Positions 23,132-34,387 are shown, counted from the first letter of the stretch. The stretch: DNA of 64,000 nt from Polytrichum commune (GCA_950295325.1 OX485807.1:38778440-38842439), one strand, 5' to 3'. A program made the numbers and translations. The notes: generated by a model not told the origin, from the letters alone.

Positions 23132-23476
23132 ACCTCCGTGATAACACCCTCCTTAATGTCACTCCTTATCTTATATCCTAAAACCCTAGGGAACGGATGT
23201 TCTTACTGTAAATCTCCCTCTGTCATCACATATCCCTCAGGCTGTATATCATGGGTTTTGACATTAATGTAAAAAACCAAAGAATTCACACCACATGCTC
23301 GCACGCATCACATTGTCATCATCATAATTATTTTCATTATTGCAATGTTGACTTTGTGTTATTCCATAATGTCACATGCTACACCAGTTATCTCTTGTCA
23401 TGCATCCATGTTAACACTACATGTCTCCTTAATACCATGTGCACTTTGGTTGCCACATGCATGATATTAGGGAGGT
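23132..23476. mobile_element. MITE with ACCTCC ends, copy 2, TA flanks
   Basis: It begins ACCTCCGTGATAACAC and ends GATATTAGGGAGGT. TA lies immediately outside both ends (23130-23131, 23477-23478), as expected for Tc1/mariner-type insertion. It is same-strand and collinear with copy 1 at 22107-22453, about 1 kb away. Confidence 0.7.
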
Positions 23477-23489
23477 TAAAGTGTAGAAT

Positions 23490-24000
23490 GTAAATGACTT
23501 TGCTTGGTAAGATACGCCATTCTCAATAAATAGTTATAGCATTGCGTTACTTTGAATAGTAACACGCACTGGTTGGGATATTCAATGTAGTAAACTATAA
23601 GTTATGACTTGTGAACTATGATCGCCATGACACCACATGAGATTGGTTGAAGGGTTGGGCACATGGCCCAACTTTGCTACCCCACACCTGTTTTTAGCCG
23701 TTGGGGAGGTTGGGCAACCGAGTGAACAATTGTACTGTACAAGAACAACAACACCAAAAAATTGTTGTAGCCAAGGCAAATCACTGCGCATGTTGCAGAA
23801 TGCAATAAAATCGTATCATGTGTTGTATCCCAACACAATAAACACATTGCATGTGTGTTACCCGATGGTTAAAATATGTATTTTCATGAGGATTTTTACT
23901 GTCATGTTCATATTTTTACATTTTATTGTTGTGAGCAGGGTCCTCCAAGGGCCGCTTGGGCTGTGGAAACCTAGGCCATGTGGCCAACCCAAGAGTAGAT
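23490..24000. other. Spacer left of the pogo-like element
   Basis: About 50 bp near 23540-23580 (GAATAGTAACACGCACT..GTGGGATA-like) recur at 29475-29515, a dispersed repeat. Otherwise no gene seen; frames on the two strands at 23582-24047 overlap and look fortuitous. Confidence 0.4.
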
Positions 24001-25877
24001 TACAGTCTAACCTTGATAATGTCACCCTTGTTAATGGGACACCTTGATACTGTCACCTAAAAGTTTGAAACCGATTTTCTTAGTGTAAAACTCCCTCGTT
24101 ATTATCCCTATCACCCTTGTTAATGTCACTATTTTTTTCCAAAATCCGTAGTGTAAATGTGATAATATCAAATATGGATGGATTGTATGTGATGGTTGGA
24201 TGTATGGATTGTATGTGATGGTTGGATGGACATATTGTAGTAGCCAAAAGGGTCATGAGCCACCCCTGTGATAAATGCAATGTTATTCAAAGGGTCATGA
24301 GCCGCCTCTGTGCACCAACCCTGAACGGTGCTGTCTATACACGGCACTCAAAGGTGTTGTCTTTGACGGTGCTGCCAAGACTTCTTGGCCTCTATGCACC
24401 CCACCTTCCGTCACATGTGTTCACCTATGTGTCTTTGAGGGTTTCAGCTTGTGTGAAGTAATTTAGGATGTTAAGTTCTACGGTTTAGCTGAGCTGGTAC
24501 AGAGTAGTGTCGACTTAAGCTAAATTAGTTCAATTGGTTTGCAATGTAGAAATCTCAAGATATGTGGCACGGTCTTCACTGTTTCTATAGTCAATAGTCG
24601 CATAGGAGAATCTAGTAAGATCCTGAAGACATCTTCAATTTTGATGAGACAGGTTTGTATTATAAAGCCTCTCCTTGCAAGACTTTGAATATTGGGAAGG
24701 CAAAAGGAAATAAAAAGAAGAAGGACCGTGTGACATTGGGGCTTTGCACTAATATCTCAGGGAAGGAGCGATTGAAGCTTGTTTTCATTCACAAATCAAC
24801 ACGTCCCAGATGCTTTCCTCGGAAGTTTGATCCAAATAGTATAGTACATTATTATTCTAACAATTCAGCCTGGATGAATGGTGATGCTTTTACACATTGG
24901 GTGAAGAGTGAGAACCGAAGAATGGCATTGCAAGATAGAAAAATTTGCATTATTATGGATAATGCAGGAAGCCATGATATTCATGGTGAGGTCAAAAAAG
25001 TTATAGATGGATTTAATGCTTTTGTACTCTCCCATATCACTATATTGTTTCTTCTACCAAATGTGACTTCAGTTGTTCAGCCTTTGGATCAAGGAGTGAT
25101 TGCAGCATTCAAAATGTGCTATAAACGCAAGCTTGTTGCCTGGACTTTGCAACAAATTGATAACTCAAATGAAGATTTGGGGAAACTGAATGTTGATCTA
25201 TTTCAAGCAATGCTATGGTGTGTGGCGGCATGGCATGAATTAGATGATCAAACCATTAGAAATTGTTGGAGAAAGTCTGCCATATTGCCTGCAGCGTGGA
25301 ATGCAGATATCAACAATTCTGATGAACGTATGAAGTCCAAAATGGAGGAAGCAGCTTTGGAATTGGGCAATCTCATCGCCGCATTGAATTTGGGTTTGGA
25401 TGTTGAAGGCAAGCCTATAGAAAAGCTTAGTCCTTTAGAATACATAAACATGGAAGGTGAAGATGATTTTGAGGTGGAATATTCTACTGAGGAGCTTGTG
25501 CAATTAGTGCAAGATGGCGAACATGTACTTGATTCCATGGAAGAAGACCCATTGATTGTTAATAGCAATGATGATGAGTCTAAAGTAGTGAAGCTAAGCG
25601 ATGCACAAAAATATGCTAAAGATGTTTTGAATTTTATGGCTAGCCAAGGTTCTCAGATTTTCAACACTCATGAGTTGTTAGGAATGGAAAACATCCATGA
25701 CAAACTCATTAGAATTGGTGTTGGACATTTAACATCACTAAAACAATGTGACATTAGAAGCTTCTTTGTCTCTAGTGAGAGGTCTTTACCTGATCTCAAT
25801 GACACATTGTGATGTGCTCATGTTGTTATTCACAATTTTGAATTATATTTTACATTCAAAAACATTGAAGTCTTGTG

Positions 25878-25908
<31 letters not shown>

Positions 25909-26060
25909 GTAATTTCATTTTGATTTTCTACCTTCTTTTTTTGATAATATCACATTATGCACAAATCTTCAAAATGTGACATTATCAAATATGTCACACC
26001 TTGTTTATATCACACTTTATGGTGAAACGGATGGTGTGATATTATCAAGGTTAGACTGTA
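24001..26060 (+). mobile_element. Pogo-like DNA transposon with both ends and TA duplication
   Basis: The element spans 24003-26058 (2,056 bp), flanked by TA at 24001-24002 and 26059-26060. The terminal inverted repeats are 23 bp with one mismatch: CAGTCTAACCTTGATAATGT on the left against CAGTCTAACCTTGATAATAT on the right (read inward). Subterminal GATAATRTCAC motifs recur near 24158, 25941 and 25977, typical of clustered transposase binding sites. The left interior carries a 26 bp tandem repeat (24179-24230) and a repeated GGGTCATGAGCC block (24250, 24291). The gene is at 24619-25812. Confidence 0.88.
24619..25812 (+). CDS. Pogo/Tigger-type DDE transposase, N-terminus missing
   Basis: The frame is open for 397 codons from just after a TAA at 24616 to TGA at 25812. 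It reads DPEDIFNFDETGLYYKA, with the first catalytic Asp at residue 9 of this frame. The second is in IIMDNAGSH (about residue 114) and the third in SVVQPLDQGVIAAFK (about residue 157). These are the DDE_1 hallmarks of pogo/Tigger/CENP-B-related transposases of the Tc1/mariner superfamily. The C-terminal third is acidic. The N-terminal CENP-B-type helix-turn-helix region is not visible in the 600 bp between the left end and this frame. That region is either lost, spliced in from an exon I cannot see, or shifted. No ATG lies before the first catalytic block, so the intact catalytic core probably belongs to a 5'-defective copy. Confidence 0.85.
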   Translation, partial: DPEDIFNFDETGLYYKASPCKTLNIGKAKGNKKKKDRVTLGLCTNISGKERLKLVFIHKSTRPRCFPRKFDPNSIVHYYSNNSAWMNGDAFTHWVKSENRRMALQDRKICIIMDNAGSHDIHGEVKKVIDGFNAFVLSHITILFLLPNVTSVVQPLDQGVIAAFKMCYKRKLVAWTLQQIDNSNEDLGKLNVDLFQAMLWCVAAWHELDDQTIRNCWRKSAILPAAWNADINNSDERMKSKMEEAALELGNLIAALNLGLDVEGKPIEKLSPLEYINMEGEDDFEVEYSTEELVQLVQDGEHVLDSMEEDPLIVNSNDDESKVVKLSDAQKYAKDVLNFMASQGSQIFNTHELLGMENIHDKLIRIGVGHLTSLKQCDIRSFFVSSERSLPDLNDTL

Positions 26061-26064
26061 CAAG

Positions 26065-26500
26065 GAAAGATTGTTGGGGGATCAACCGAAAAATAAAGAA
26101 GAAAGCACTAGAAAACGAAGAGCTAGATGAACATGTTAGGCAGGCATTGGCAATAAAACAATACTAGTCTCATTTTTCTAAGCTACAAGAAATGTGCTCA
26201 ATGTGTGTCTAACTATTTAGCTTGAACAACAAACCGACCTTCCCGATCAATTCTTAAACCTCACATATGCTAACCTATGCCTACTCATATCCAAAGATTC
26301 TACAGAATTGACACATATCCTCTTTGAATTGTTATTAATTCGTTGATTTGGATGAGTCTCATCATCATTTTGCATGATACTTGGATAGTTGCTGGAAACT
26401 CGCAATGGATGGCCAAGAAGTTGAAGCTCGACATGTTGTTACCGGCACCACATACCCTCCAATTCGTCTGTGCTCAATAGTGTAAGTTATTGGACCCAAA
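26065..26500. other. Intergenic DNA, no gene seen
   Basis: No recognisable feature beyond AT-rich unique-looking sequence. Confidence 0.4.
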
Positions 26501-26510
26501 AAACACCACC

Positions 26511-26719
26511 TTTTTGTCTAATTAGTGTGGGTTACCATTTGAAGGTATGCATTGTTATAACATTTTACTGAGAGTATTATTTCTCATCCAAATAACAGAA
26601 GTGGTTAATGTGTATATCAAAGAATATGATATTACTTGGTTAGTAAAAGATGATATTGTTAGTCAAATGTTAGAGCAATAAGTAACTCCAAATGGTAACC
26701 CACACTAATTAGACAAAAA
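26511..26719. mobile_element. MITE with perfect 31 bp inverted ends
   Basis: Positions 26511-26541 and 26689-26719 are exact reverse complements (TTTTTGTCTAATTAGTGTGG...). The total length is 209 bp. The outer A/T run makes the exact boundary and target duplication hard to fix. The CCCACACTAAT block also occurs near 47850 and 47920. Confidence 0.8.
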
Positions 26720-26888
26720 AAAATGAAGTTGGCAAGGTTGACAATTATGAGTTCGCTTAGGTAAAGTTGGGTACCAAAGCACGTGGAATATGGCTCACTC
26801 GGGGAGGACCAAGCTTTTGCCTACCCCTCCTTCATAACCCTTAATTTATCAATTTTAAAATAGTCAATGTTACACCTCACCAATGAAT

Positions 26889-27098
26889 GGGGAGAACCGG
26901 CCATTAGTTACAGATGAACTGGTTAAGTTTGAGTTATGGACCAGCTAAAGTTCAAGACTTCAAGAGAATTATCGGTTGTTTTAGCGGAATTTAAAGAATT
27001 TGCCTCAAATTAATAAATAAAAACCAAAATATATCAACATGTAACTGGTTGAACTTGGAAACATTGGGATCTCGACAAATTATGTCCAAAAATCTCCA
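26889..27098 (+). repeat. Dispersed repeat, inverted partner at 30986-31192
   Basis: The blocks GGAGAACCGGC, AGTTACAGATGAAC, CAACATGTAAC and CCAAAAATCTCC appear in reverse order and complement at 30986-31192. Identity looks about 75-80 percent over 210 bp. The pair faces inward across about 3.9 kb, but no transposase gene lies between, so independent insertions are as likely as a single element. Confidence 0.6.
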
Positions 27099-27109
27099 TG
27101 GACACACCC

Positions 27110-28300
27110 CACTCAACTAAACCCTAGGCGAAGTGAGCCCTTAAATGGGATGATAGGCTCCATCCATAGCTCACAATGAAGCTCATTGGCTACTCCCAAT
27201 ATTAGAGCTTAATGGCGGATCGCAATTTTTAGATGAACCCACTCCACTCATGTGAAGCTGATTGGCGCCACCTCATTCCCACAAAGAATGGAGGTGGCAT
27301 TTTACAAAGGAAGAATCCACTTTGCTTTTTCTTTTTTAACACGGTGTCGGGTAGAGAAGTCTTTGCTTTGGGAAAATACTGGATTTCTGGCTGCAATTAG
27401 TTTTGACTTAAGACATGGGAGACTAGAAAAATGCAAGAAGTATTCATCCTCAAAACCCCTACAAACGTTTCTATGCTCTGTTGAAGTTGGTAGATACTTT
27501 TTATTCTCGAATCTAGTTGGCAGCTTATTACCCTCTCGCCTTGAAAGCCATAATTCTCTTTTTAACACTCTAAATTAAGAAGTATAAAGTTTCATAGAGA
27601 GATGATACAATACCACTTCATTTGCTTGAATTTCATAAACAAAAACACTATACACGATTTCTACAAGCCTTTGAAGTCATAGTCTTCTAAATTTCATTGC
27701 AACAAACATTGTTCTTCTCTAAACCTCATAAAAATCGCATACAAATTCAAATAGAGTGTGCTTATCTCATTTCGGAACCACACCGACAAGGCGTATCAAC
27801 TCCCAAAATTTCCATAGAAAAAACTTCCAAGTACATTCACACTTTTCTCCTTCTCCACACACTACACCTCCAAACTCTAAATCCCCCCTTTGGAGGAGAG
27901 AAGGGTCCGACCCCTTAGCCACCTCCCAAAGTCAACACTAGCCCACACCTATGTCACATGGCCTCGACTAGTCATTGGCTAACCCCCTCCATTAGCTTAC
28001 TCATCCTTACCTTAATTTATTCATCTAACCTTTATCTTAGCTTACTCATCTATTCCTAATCTTAGCTTACTCATCAAAATTTCAACCGAAATAGTAAACT
28101 ATCTCTACCTTTTTTTTTACCAAACTTCAAACACACAAGATGAAGTTTGTAAATATTAAAACTAAACGTATAACATCAGTGTATGTCTAAAAAATGTTGA
28201 AAAGAATTCCAAGAGGAATTTTACTCCAATTGCAAGCACTTGAGGATGCGTCAAAAAATAAGTGCAACGTAGTCTGTACGATCAGCCTTAATCAATGAAT
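27110..28300. other. Intergenic DNA, no gene recognised
   Basis: Overlapping frames on both strands at 27252-27578 lack conserved features and I regard them as chance. A short AGCTTACTCATC direct repeat lies at about 27995-28072. Confidence 0.4.
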
Positions 28301-28310
28301 TAAGTAGACC

Positions 28311-28682
28311 TTATAGCCAACGTTGATGGCCGCAACTTCCTTTCGCAGGCTTAAGACAATAAAAATATTGATCATCATTTAAGTCTTCAAAAATTCCTCT
28401 AAATGTCACATCCCGAGTGTCAGGTTCAATACACCCAGCCTGCAACAAAATCACCAATGCACGAGCATCTTGTTGAAGGTTTCCATGCCATCTCTGCTCC
28501 ACACGAGGTTGCTTCAACGGCCGAGAAGGCCCAACTTCTTTTTCTGGACGCTCATGCAGTGGTGAAGGACTAAGTGGCAGAAGAGTACGAGTCGGCAGTT
28601 GAGATAAAGAAAAGTCCAGCTCAAGCTCTGGTTAAAGTTCTTCATCTTGAAACTTAGACAAAACTCTCCAATTCAACATGTT
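28311..28682 (-). pseudogene. Unrecognised coding remnant with one in-frame stop
   Basis: The minus strand reads MLNWRVLSKFQDEEL, a TAA stop, then PELELDFSLSQLPTRTLLPL, a proline-rich basic stretch, VEQRWHGNLQQDARALVILL, and ends GSCGHQRWL before a stop at 28311. The frame on both sides of the stop reads as one protein, so a single point mutation probably broke it. No family recognised. It could be a transposon-encoded protein. Confidence 0.4.
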
Positions 28683-28904
28683 CAAAAAAAGAAAAAAATC
28701 AAAATAACCACATCAAACTGCTGAAGCTCTGAAATGGTCCTTCTTCTTGTAACCTAAATACTTTATAGTAGGAAGGCGTCATTCTGAAGCTTCCCCAAAA
28801 GATATGATTCTTTCTTCCACTCAAAATCCAGTCAAATAAATATAAAATATAAAACGTATAAACAATGGATAGGGATATAAATCCCTTGAGCATGCTCTGA
28901 TAAA

Positions 28905-29150
28905 CGCCAAGCCGCGGAAGCCCAACTGGTAAAGTGCTTCAAGCGCCATAGGACTGGTCCAGGTTCGAAACCCTCTGAATCCATATGAGCAAGCGAATGG
29001 CCACGTGGTTTGGCACTGCTGGTGAAAACTAGGCATATAACTACCAGTTGACGCCACCTATCCCCTAAGCATGCGACTCTAAGTTTCGTGGTTATAACCA
29101 CGGTTCTTTCTCTTCCCCCCTCATTCCTCTGATCTCCCCCCTCCCTTTTG
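28905..29150 (+). mobile_element. tRNA-derived SINE candidate
   Basis: A pol III B box, GGTTCGAAACC, is perfect at 28963-28973, and a box A-like stretch (AACTGGTAAAGTG) lies about 40 bp upstream. The sequence lacks a full tRNA cloverleaf and continues into an unrelated body ending in pyrimidine and T-rich sequence near 29110-29190. That arrangement is a plant SINE rather than a tRNA gene. Target duplications were not identified. Confidence 0.6.
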
Positions 29151-29199
29151 TCTATACCTTTATTTTTCTTAGTTTTATTTTTATTTGTTTTAAACCCTA

Positions 29200-29515
29200 C
29201 TCTCAAAACATTTCACACTATATTTACTTATTAAACCATTTTTTGCACGACAACGGACATGTATTAATCATCTTACTTCACCTAACAAAGTGGCTACTAC
29301 ATTGATTATCCTAAGTAGTGCATGTTACTAATCAAAAATACTCAGTGCTATAACTATTTAGTACAAATGTAATATTTTAATAAGAAAAATCATTTATGTT
29401 CCATAATGTTTGAACAACCTATTGTACTTTTGTTAGTAGAAATTGAACTCATGAATAAGACATTATTGCATTGTGTAACTCCGAATAGTAACACGCACTA
29501 AGTGGGATAATCAAG
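29200..29515. other. Intergenic DNA
   Basis: No gene seen; 29475-29515 repeats sequence from 23540-23580. Confidence 0.4.
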
Positions 29516-29520
29516 GTTGG

Positions 29521-30081
29521 TTTACACCATGGACCATAAAATTGGACCATGGAAGATGGCCTTTTTCCATGGTTCGACTGGAAGGTCCAACATCCAGGGT
29601 CCGGTTTCTTAACAAATCAATTTACAAAGCCTTTGGGCTCCTCACTAGGTGTAAACCGAATGTGGACCAAGAGGAGTGACCATGCACCAAAAGCGAATGT
29701 GCCGATTCTTTTAATATATGCCCAAAAAAGGCAGTTTTAAAAAGAATTCAAGTTTCACCATTCTCTTGTTTTCTCTTGTCTTCATCTTCTCTTCCCCCCA
29801 AAAAAACATCTCATTAAAAAAACATTACTACATCATTTCTCTGCCATAAACTCTTGCCTTTTTCTACTAAAGCACCTCTTTTGCCTCTTCCACTGCAAAA
29901 CCCATTGGACGATGTCAATGGATAATGTAGGCCTTTAAAATATGTTTTTTGGGGACCTCAAACTCCATGATCACTCTAACATTCCTTCCTTGATGTAAAC
30001 CAAAGTGATCCCTGGACGAGTTCAACAGCCAATCACAGAGTTTACAGGGCCTTGGGACAACTTCATGGTCCATGGTGTAAA
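29521..30081. mobile_element. Non-autonomous DNA element, 20 bp inverted ends
   Basis: Positions 29521-29540 (TTTACACCATGGACCATAAA) and 30062-30081 are reverse complements with one mismatch. The 561 bp element has no coding capacity. Additional ACCATGG / CCATGG palindromic repeats occur inside the left end. No convincing target duplication. Confidence 0.65.
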
Positions 30082-30089
30082 GAGCCCCT

Positions 30090-30985
30090 CCGGTGTAATA
30101 CCGTCAACATAAAAAATAAAAAAGGGCTGATTCAATATAATTATAAACCATACTTAGTGAGGATTCAAATTCGACTAATATTGTCCAAGGTGCTCTACTG
30201 CATTTATGATGACAAACCTACTCTGCCATCATGGTAGCAATGTCAACAAAAAAAAAACAGGCTCTGCAAATCAACCATCATTCGACAAACTTCACCCACG
30301 GAGAGTCTAAATCTGCATGACACCCTCATTGCTCAACTTCCCATAATCTCGCACTCATCAGACACAGACATACACAGATGTTTGATTGTTTTGCACCATG
30401 TTCAGTGTGGATGGTTTCTTTCATTCAAGTTCTTCGGAGAACACTTCTCTAATGGATCTCTGTAAGGGCAAGGCCATTCACCTTGCATCTACACTTTTAC
30501 ATCCACGATGCAGATGCAGATGCACATAAGTGGCCTAGTCAGCCTGCTACCTACATTGCTTGGATGAAGAAATTTAGGGGGGAGAGCAGAACCGTGATCA
30601 CAAACCAACTATCTTGTATTCCGGATCGGCCTATGCACGGCTAGCTTGGCCCACCCATCCTAGTCGGACAAGCTAGAATTTTGGGTTTTTAATATCCTGA
30701 CAACACTCTTTGTGTATGGATGGCAATTTAAGCATGTAGAAAAATTGAGTGACTTTGTGTTATTTCCCATAAACTTAGGGGTTGAGATGAAACCCATGGT
30801 TTCATCTGCTTTACTTTACGGATAACTCTATTGTTGAGAAGATTAGGTAGTCATTTGTAGGGACAAACAAACGGCACGTTGTAGGAAAGTAGGTAGAGGG
30901 ATGTGTCGCCACCCCCTTCTTTTTGGAGAGAGTCAATTTTGTCCAATTGCCCTTTGTTCCTCACATCATGCATCCCAGTGATCGG
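30090..30985. other. Intergenic DNA, no gene recognised
   Basis: A short GATGCA repeat lies near 30508-30520. No coding region supported. Confidence 0.4.
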
Positions 30986-31192
30986 GGAGATTTTTGGGCA
31001 TAATCGGTTGAGATCCTAGTGTTTGCAAGTCCAACCGGTTACATGTTGACATCCTTCGGCAATCCTTTATGAAATTGGGGTATATTCTATAGATTCCTCT
31101 AAAATAATCGGTAATTTTCCTGCAGTCTTGAGCTTCAACTGGTTATTTCTCAACCTCAACCGGTTCATCTGTAACTAACTGCCGGTTCTCCC
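30986..31192 (-). repeat. Inverted partner of the repeat at 26889-27098
   Basis: On the minus strand it reads GGGAGAACCGGCAGTTAGTT and collinear blocks matching 26889-27098. Confidence 0.6.
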
Positions 31193-31669
31193 TGATCATA
31201 GGTGCATCCAATAAACGGGTAGTGTTGGCAGTTAGTTACAAGCTAGCCGGTTGATTTTGAGAATTTCCGAATGCAATTGGAAAGTTTAGGAAGGGGTTCC
31301 GAAAGAAAATCAAGGTTTACGGAAATGGGCCGATTAGAAAAAAAAAATGCCGGCATTAAGGCAAGCTGCCCTAGAGTATTCACGGAAAATTACCGATTGA
31401 AAATTTATTTTCACGGCGGGCAGTCGACCAAATATATATATTTTAGGTAAATTTTTCAATACTATGCCTTGTTGGCTTGTGGTTTAGGGTTACTTGCTTC
31501 CCGCCACAGCTTCCATTCCACAGCGGTGGACCTTGCATTTTCGTTTGCATTATGAGTTTTTGAGTTCTAGAATTGTTGGATTGTTGAGTGACAATAGCTT
31601 CAAGACGTTTTCGTTGTTGTTGATCTGCGAAATTATGAGGTACTATATTTAAAGTGAGACAAAAATATT

Positions 31670-31860
31670 GTTTGAGGGAGTGTCGGCAGTGCACAACACT
31701 CGTCCACTTCATCGCATCTCGTGTTATCACACTCATCCACTTCGTCGCATCTCCCAATCTTCAGGTTACTTGCCATTTTGTAGTGTTATCACACTCGTGT
31801 GGACATCTTGTGAGATCACTTGTTTGAGGGAGTGTCGGGTAGTGCCGGCAGTTACAAGCT
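31670..31860. repeat. Short direct repeats upstream of the hAT fragment
   Basis: TTGTTTGAGGGAGTGTCGG occurs at about 31669 and 31821. Between them CACTCGTCCACTTCATCGCA and a near-identical unit lie about 31 bp apart (31698-31757). Related TAGTGTTGGCAGTTAGTTAC lies at 31220. These may be parts of a transposon end. Confidence 0.5.
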
Positions 31861-31878
31861 AGGAGGAAGAAGGATTAA

Positions 31879-32448
31879 GTGCACACAGTTCCCATAACCA
31901 TTGTTCATTCCATTTCAGGTACCCTTATAGGAGGAAAAAAACGGAGAAAGAGAAGGAGAAGGCGCGTGAATTTTGTGGACCAAACAACGTTTAAACGTGA
32001 ATTTTTAACCTTCAAGCTTCAGTGCACTACAGAATGGGGGGATAAGAATTTTAGGGATTTGTGGGGCATGATAACTTGGAATCATGCTTTCCAAGCACGG
32101 TACCCCAACCTCCTTATTCTTGCAGAGTTAGCTCATGTGCAATGTGTTTCTACAACGATATGTGAGCGTGCTTTCAGTGTGCAAAATTTGATCAAGAACA
32201 AAGTTAGAAATAGGTTGGGTAGTAAGAATCTCGATGCAATGCTGCGAATTGCCTTGGAAGGGCCAAATGAGGAGGTAGATGACATAATTGGTGACGCTAT
32301 CCCACTTTGGAAGAAGGACAGTAAGTACCATTTTTTGTATGCTAATCCCTCTTCTTATTTGAATTCTCCTAATACAGTGAGTGTGAATGATGTGTCTTGT
32401 TTGTTTGGGGCAATTGATACTAACGGCAATGGTACGCAAATTTCGTGA
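31879..32448 (+). pseudogene. hAT transposase C-terminal fragment
   Basis: The 190-codon frame contains the hAT C-terminal dimerisation region: RYPNLLILAELAHVQCVSTT, ICERAFSVQNLIKNKVRNRL then GSKNLDAMLRIALEGP. The RYPNLL, VSTTICERAFS and KNKVRNRLG motifs are characteristic. The frame start (basic GGKKRRKRRRRRVNF) is probably not the true start. The catalytic RNase H-fold part that should precede is not seen, so this is a 3' remnant or last exon. It lies just before the 16.5 kb duplication. Confidence 0.8.
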
Positions 32449-32449
32449 T

Positions 32450-33126
32450 TTTTCAATACTAACTAGCCTCCGGATAATACTTGGACCCTTTTGTGGTGCT
32501 TGTACTTTCTGAAGGCTGAATCCTTAGCCCTAATATGGTAGGGGCTTTGCCAGGTTCAACTCTTGCTAAGGAAACTATTTAGACGAAGAAAAATGGAGAG
32601 TGAATGCCCACATTATTTAATCCTAAACACTTGAAAATAAAAAATATATAAAATGACAATGACACATCCACCACCAAAATATAAAACCGGCCCCACTTTA
32701 GACCTTTCTGAAATTGCATAAATGAAAAAAACAAATGTCAGCTAATTGCCTAAATACATTAAGAAATGGGGGCTATCAACCGATAAATTTTGCACTCTCT
32801 AGGCCCACTTCCGGGTAAAAATTGAAAAATCCGACCCACCTCCAGAAAGCTCGGCAATTAGCTGTTTTCTCTACAGAACTCCCCGGACTCTGGGTGCGTG
32901 CATCCCACCACAGTTTAATGTTTAAAGGTCGCTTGCTTGCAGAAGCCGAGTAAGAGCCAGCTATGTCTATGAGAAAGACAACGCGTCAGATAAGTATGCC
33001 TTGAATTCAAAGTAGGTGGGACCTCAAGACTTTGTCTAAAAGGTGAATAGGTGAAAGTCCAAGGCCTATGAAACAATGTGGAGGCTCTTGCTTTGAAATT
33101 TACAGGATAAAGATTTGCATAGTCGT
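32450..33126. other. Flank of the duplication, no gene seen
   Basis: A short inverted pair AGCTAATTGCC (32736) / GGCAATTAGCT (32854) might mark a small foldback. No gene recognised up to the duplication start at 33127. Confidence 0.4.
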
Positions 33127-33128
33127 GA

Positions 33129-33493
33129 AAGGAATAGAAGACAAATGTGATTCACCCAAGTTGGCAGATTCCATTCAAGACTTTTGCATTCATTTATACT
33201 GCAAGTTATGTACTCCCTCCGTCCCAAAGTTGTTGTCCTACTCCCCGGAGTTTAATATCCCAAATAACTCCGGGGATATTAAACCCCCGGGAGTAGGACA
33301 ACAACTTTGGGACGGAGGGAGTAAGTCTTTGTGGGAAAGTCCTGCACTATACCTCTTTTGTAGTCTTCACAATACCCTTTCAGCAATCCGTACTCACCAT
33401 ACTTTTTAAACATGGTCAGCCGGAACACGTGAGCTCACTTATATGTGCATATGAAGTGGCCATCCAAGTACTTGCAGGGCTAGTTGTCTTGTA
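33129..33493 (+). repeat. 365 bp segment A, first of three copies
   Basis: This start of the duplication unit occurs at 33129-33493, 49271-49635 and 49643-50007. It contains the Stowaway-like MITE. The second copy ends abruptly after CTTGTA. Confidence 0.95.
33211..33323. mobile_element. Stowaway-like MITE, copy 1
   Basis: A 109 bp element at 33213-33321 with CTCCCTCCGTCCCAAAG at one end and its reverse complement at the other, flanked by TA on both sides. The arms pair almost completely, leaving a loop of only a few bases. The CTCCCTCCGT terminus and TA target are the hallmarks of plant Stowaway MITEs (Tc1/mariner superfamily). Confidence 0.93.
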
Positions 33494-33639
33494 GCATATA
33501 TTTGACATCTCATCTTGATGTTCTATACTTGAGTACCTAACACAATAATAGAGGGCACCATGAAAAAAATTCCAATTCAAACAACACTTTGCGACTACTT
33601 TTAAGCGTTTCACCAAAGAAAACTATGGTTTTAGTATAC

Positions 33640-33790
33640 CGGAGCACTTCTCCGTGTACTTGACCGTGCTTGCTCCCACCTCGTATTCCTTATGTTGATG
33701 TCGCAATGAAGGTCTGATGTGTTTTTGTGTTATTTTATCCAAATTGGCGAATAAATGGAAAAGACGTATACATTTGCAACCCATGAAGAT
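33640..33790 (-). pseudogene. Mutator-like transposase fragment
   Basis: On the minus strand a frame reads GCKCIRLFHLFANLDKITQK then HIRPSLRHQHKEY, aligning with CERTCLFHWSQNLNKITQKY and ASLRFQHKHL of the remnant at 10270-10536. It is a short relic of the same transposase family. Repeated at 50154-50304. Confidence 0.45.
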
Positions 33791-34387
33791 AGATGTTATC
33801 AAGTTAGAGAATGAGTTTGTGAATGGGTATCGTGAGGGAGATATAACATTTCAAATTTCAAGTTTGCATGGTGAAGGTAAAATGGAGGGTGCTATTGCAT
33901 TGGTTACCAAAGATTGGAATAATCATTCGAGAGCATTCAATGAAGAATTTGAATTGCTACTTTCCAAAGACAAGAATGTGGAAAATTTTCGTCGCAAGAT
34001 GTTTTCCTTTTGAGAGGGTAATCAAATGGTCTTTGCATGGTGAAGGCAAATAGACCGTCACCATGGTGATGATGCCCAATGGCACTATTAAGTAGATTAC
34101 ATATTGTTGAACCCGAGCCTTTTGGAGGCTATGCACAATGTCATTAACCTATGTGCAATCCCTCACTTATCCTTTGCAACTAATTTATATCATGACATTC
34201 ATGTATGTTTCCAAACTTCCTTCATGTCTATTTTTGTGGGGTGTAGATCCACCAAGAGTGGCCACATTTAAACAAATTTAGTTCTTAACTAAATTGTGTA
34301 CAAAAGTTCAACAATCTGAACTCCAAGATTTCAACAATCTGAACTCCAAGTTTGAGAATTTGTTGGAACGAATCTTGTTGGTATTTT

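Noticed and set aside
27252-27578. Open frames of about 100 residues on both strands.
   Set aside because: Mutually overlapping, with no conserved motif or biased composition; expected by chance.
28921-28976. A possible tRNA gene (box A-like and GGTTCGAAACC box B).
   Set aside because: No complete acceptor stem or cloverleaf can be drawn, and the sequence continues as a SINE-like body.
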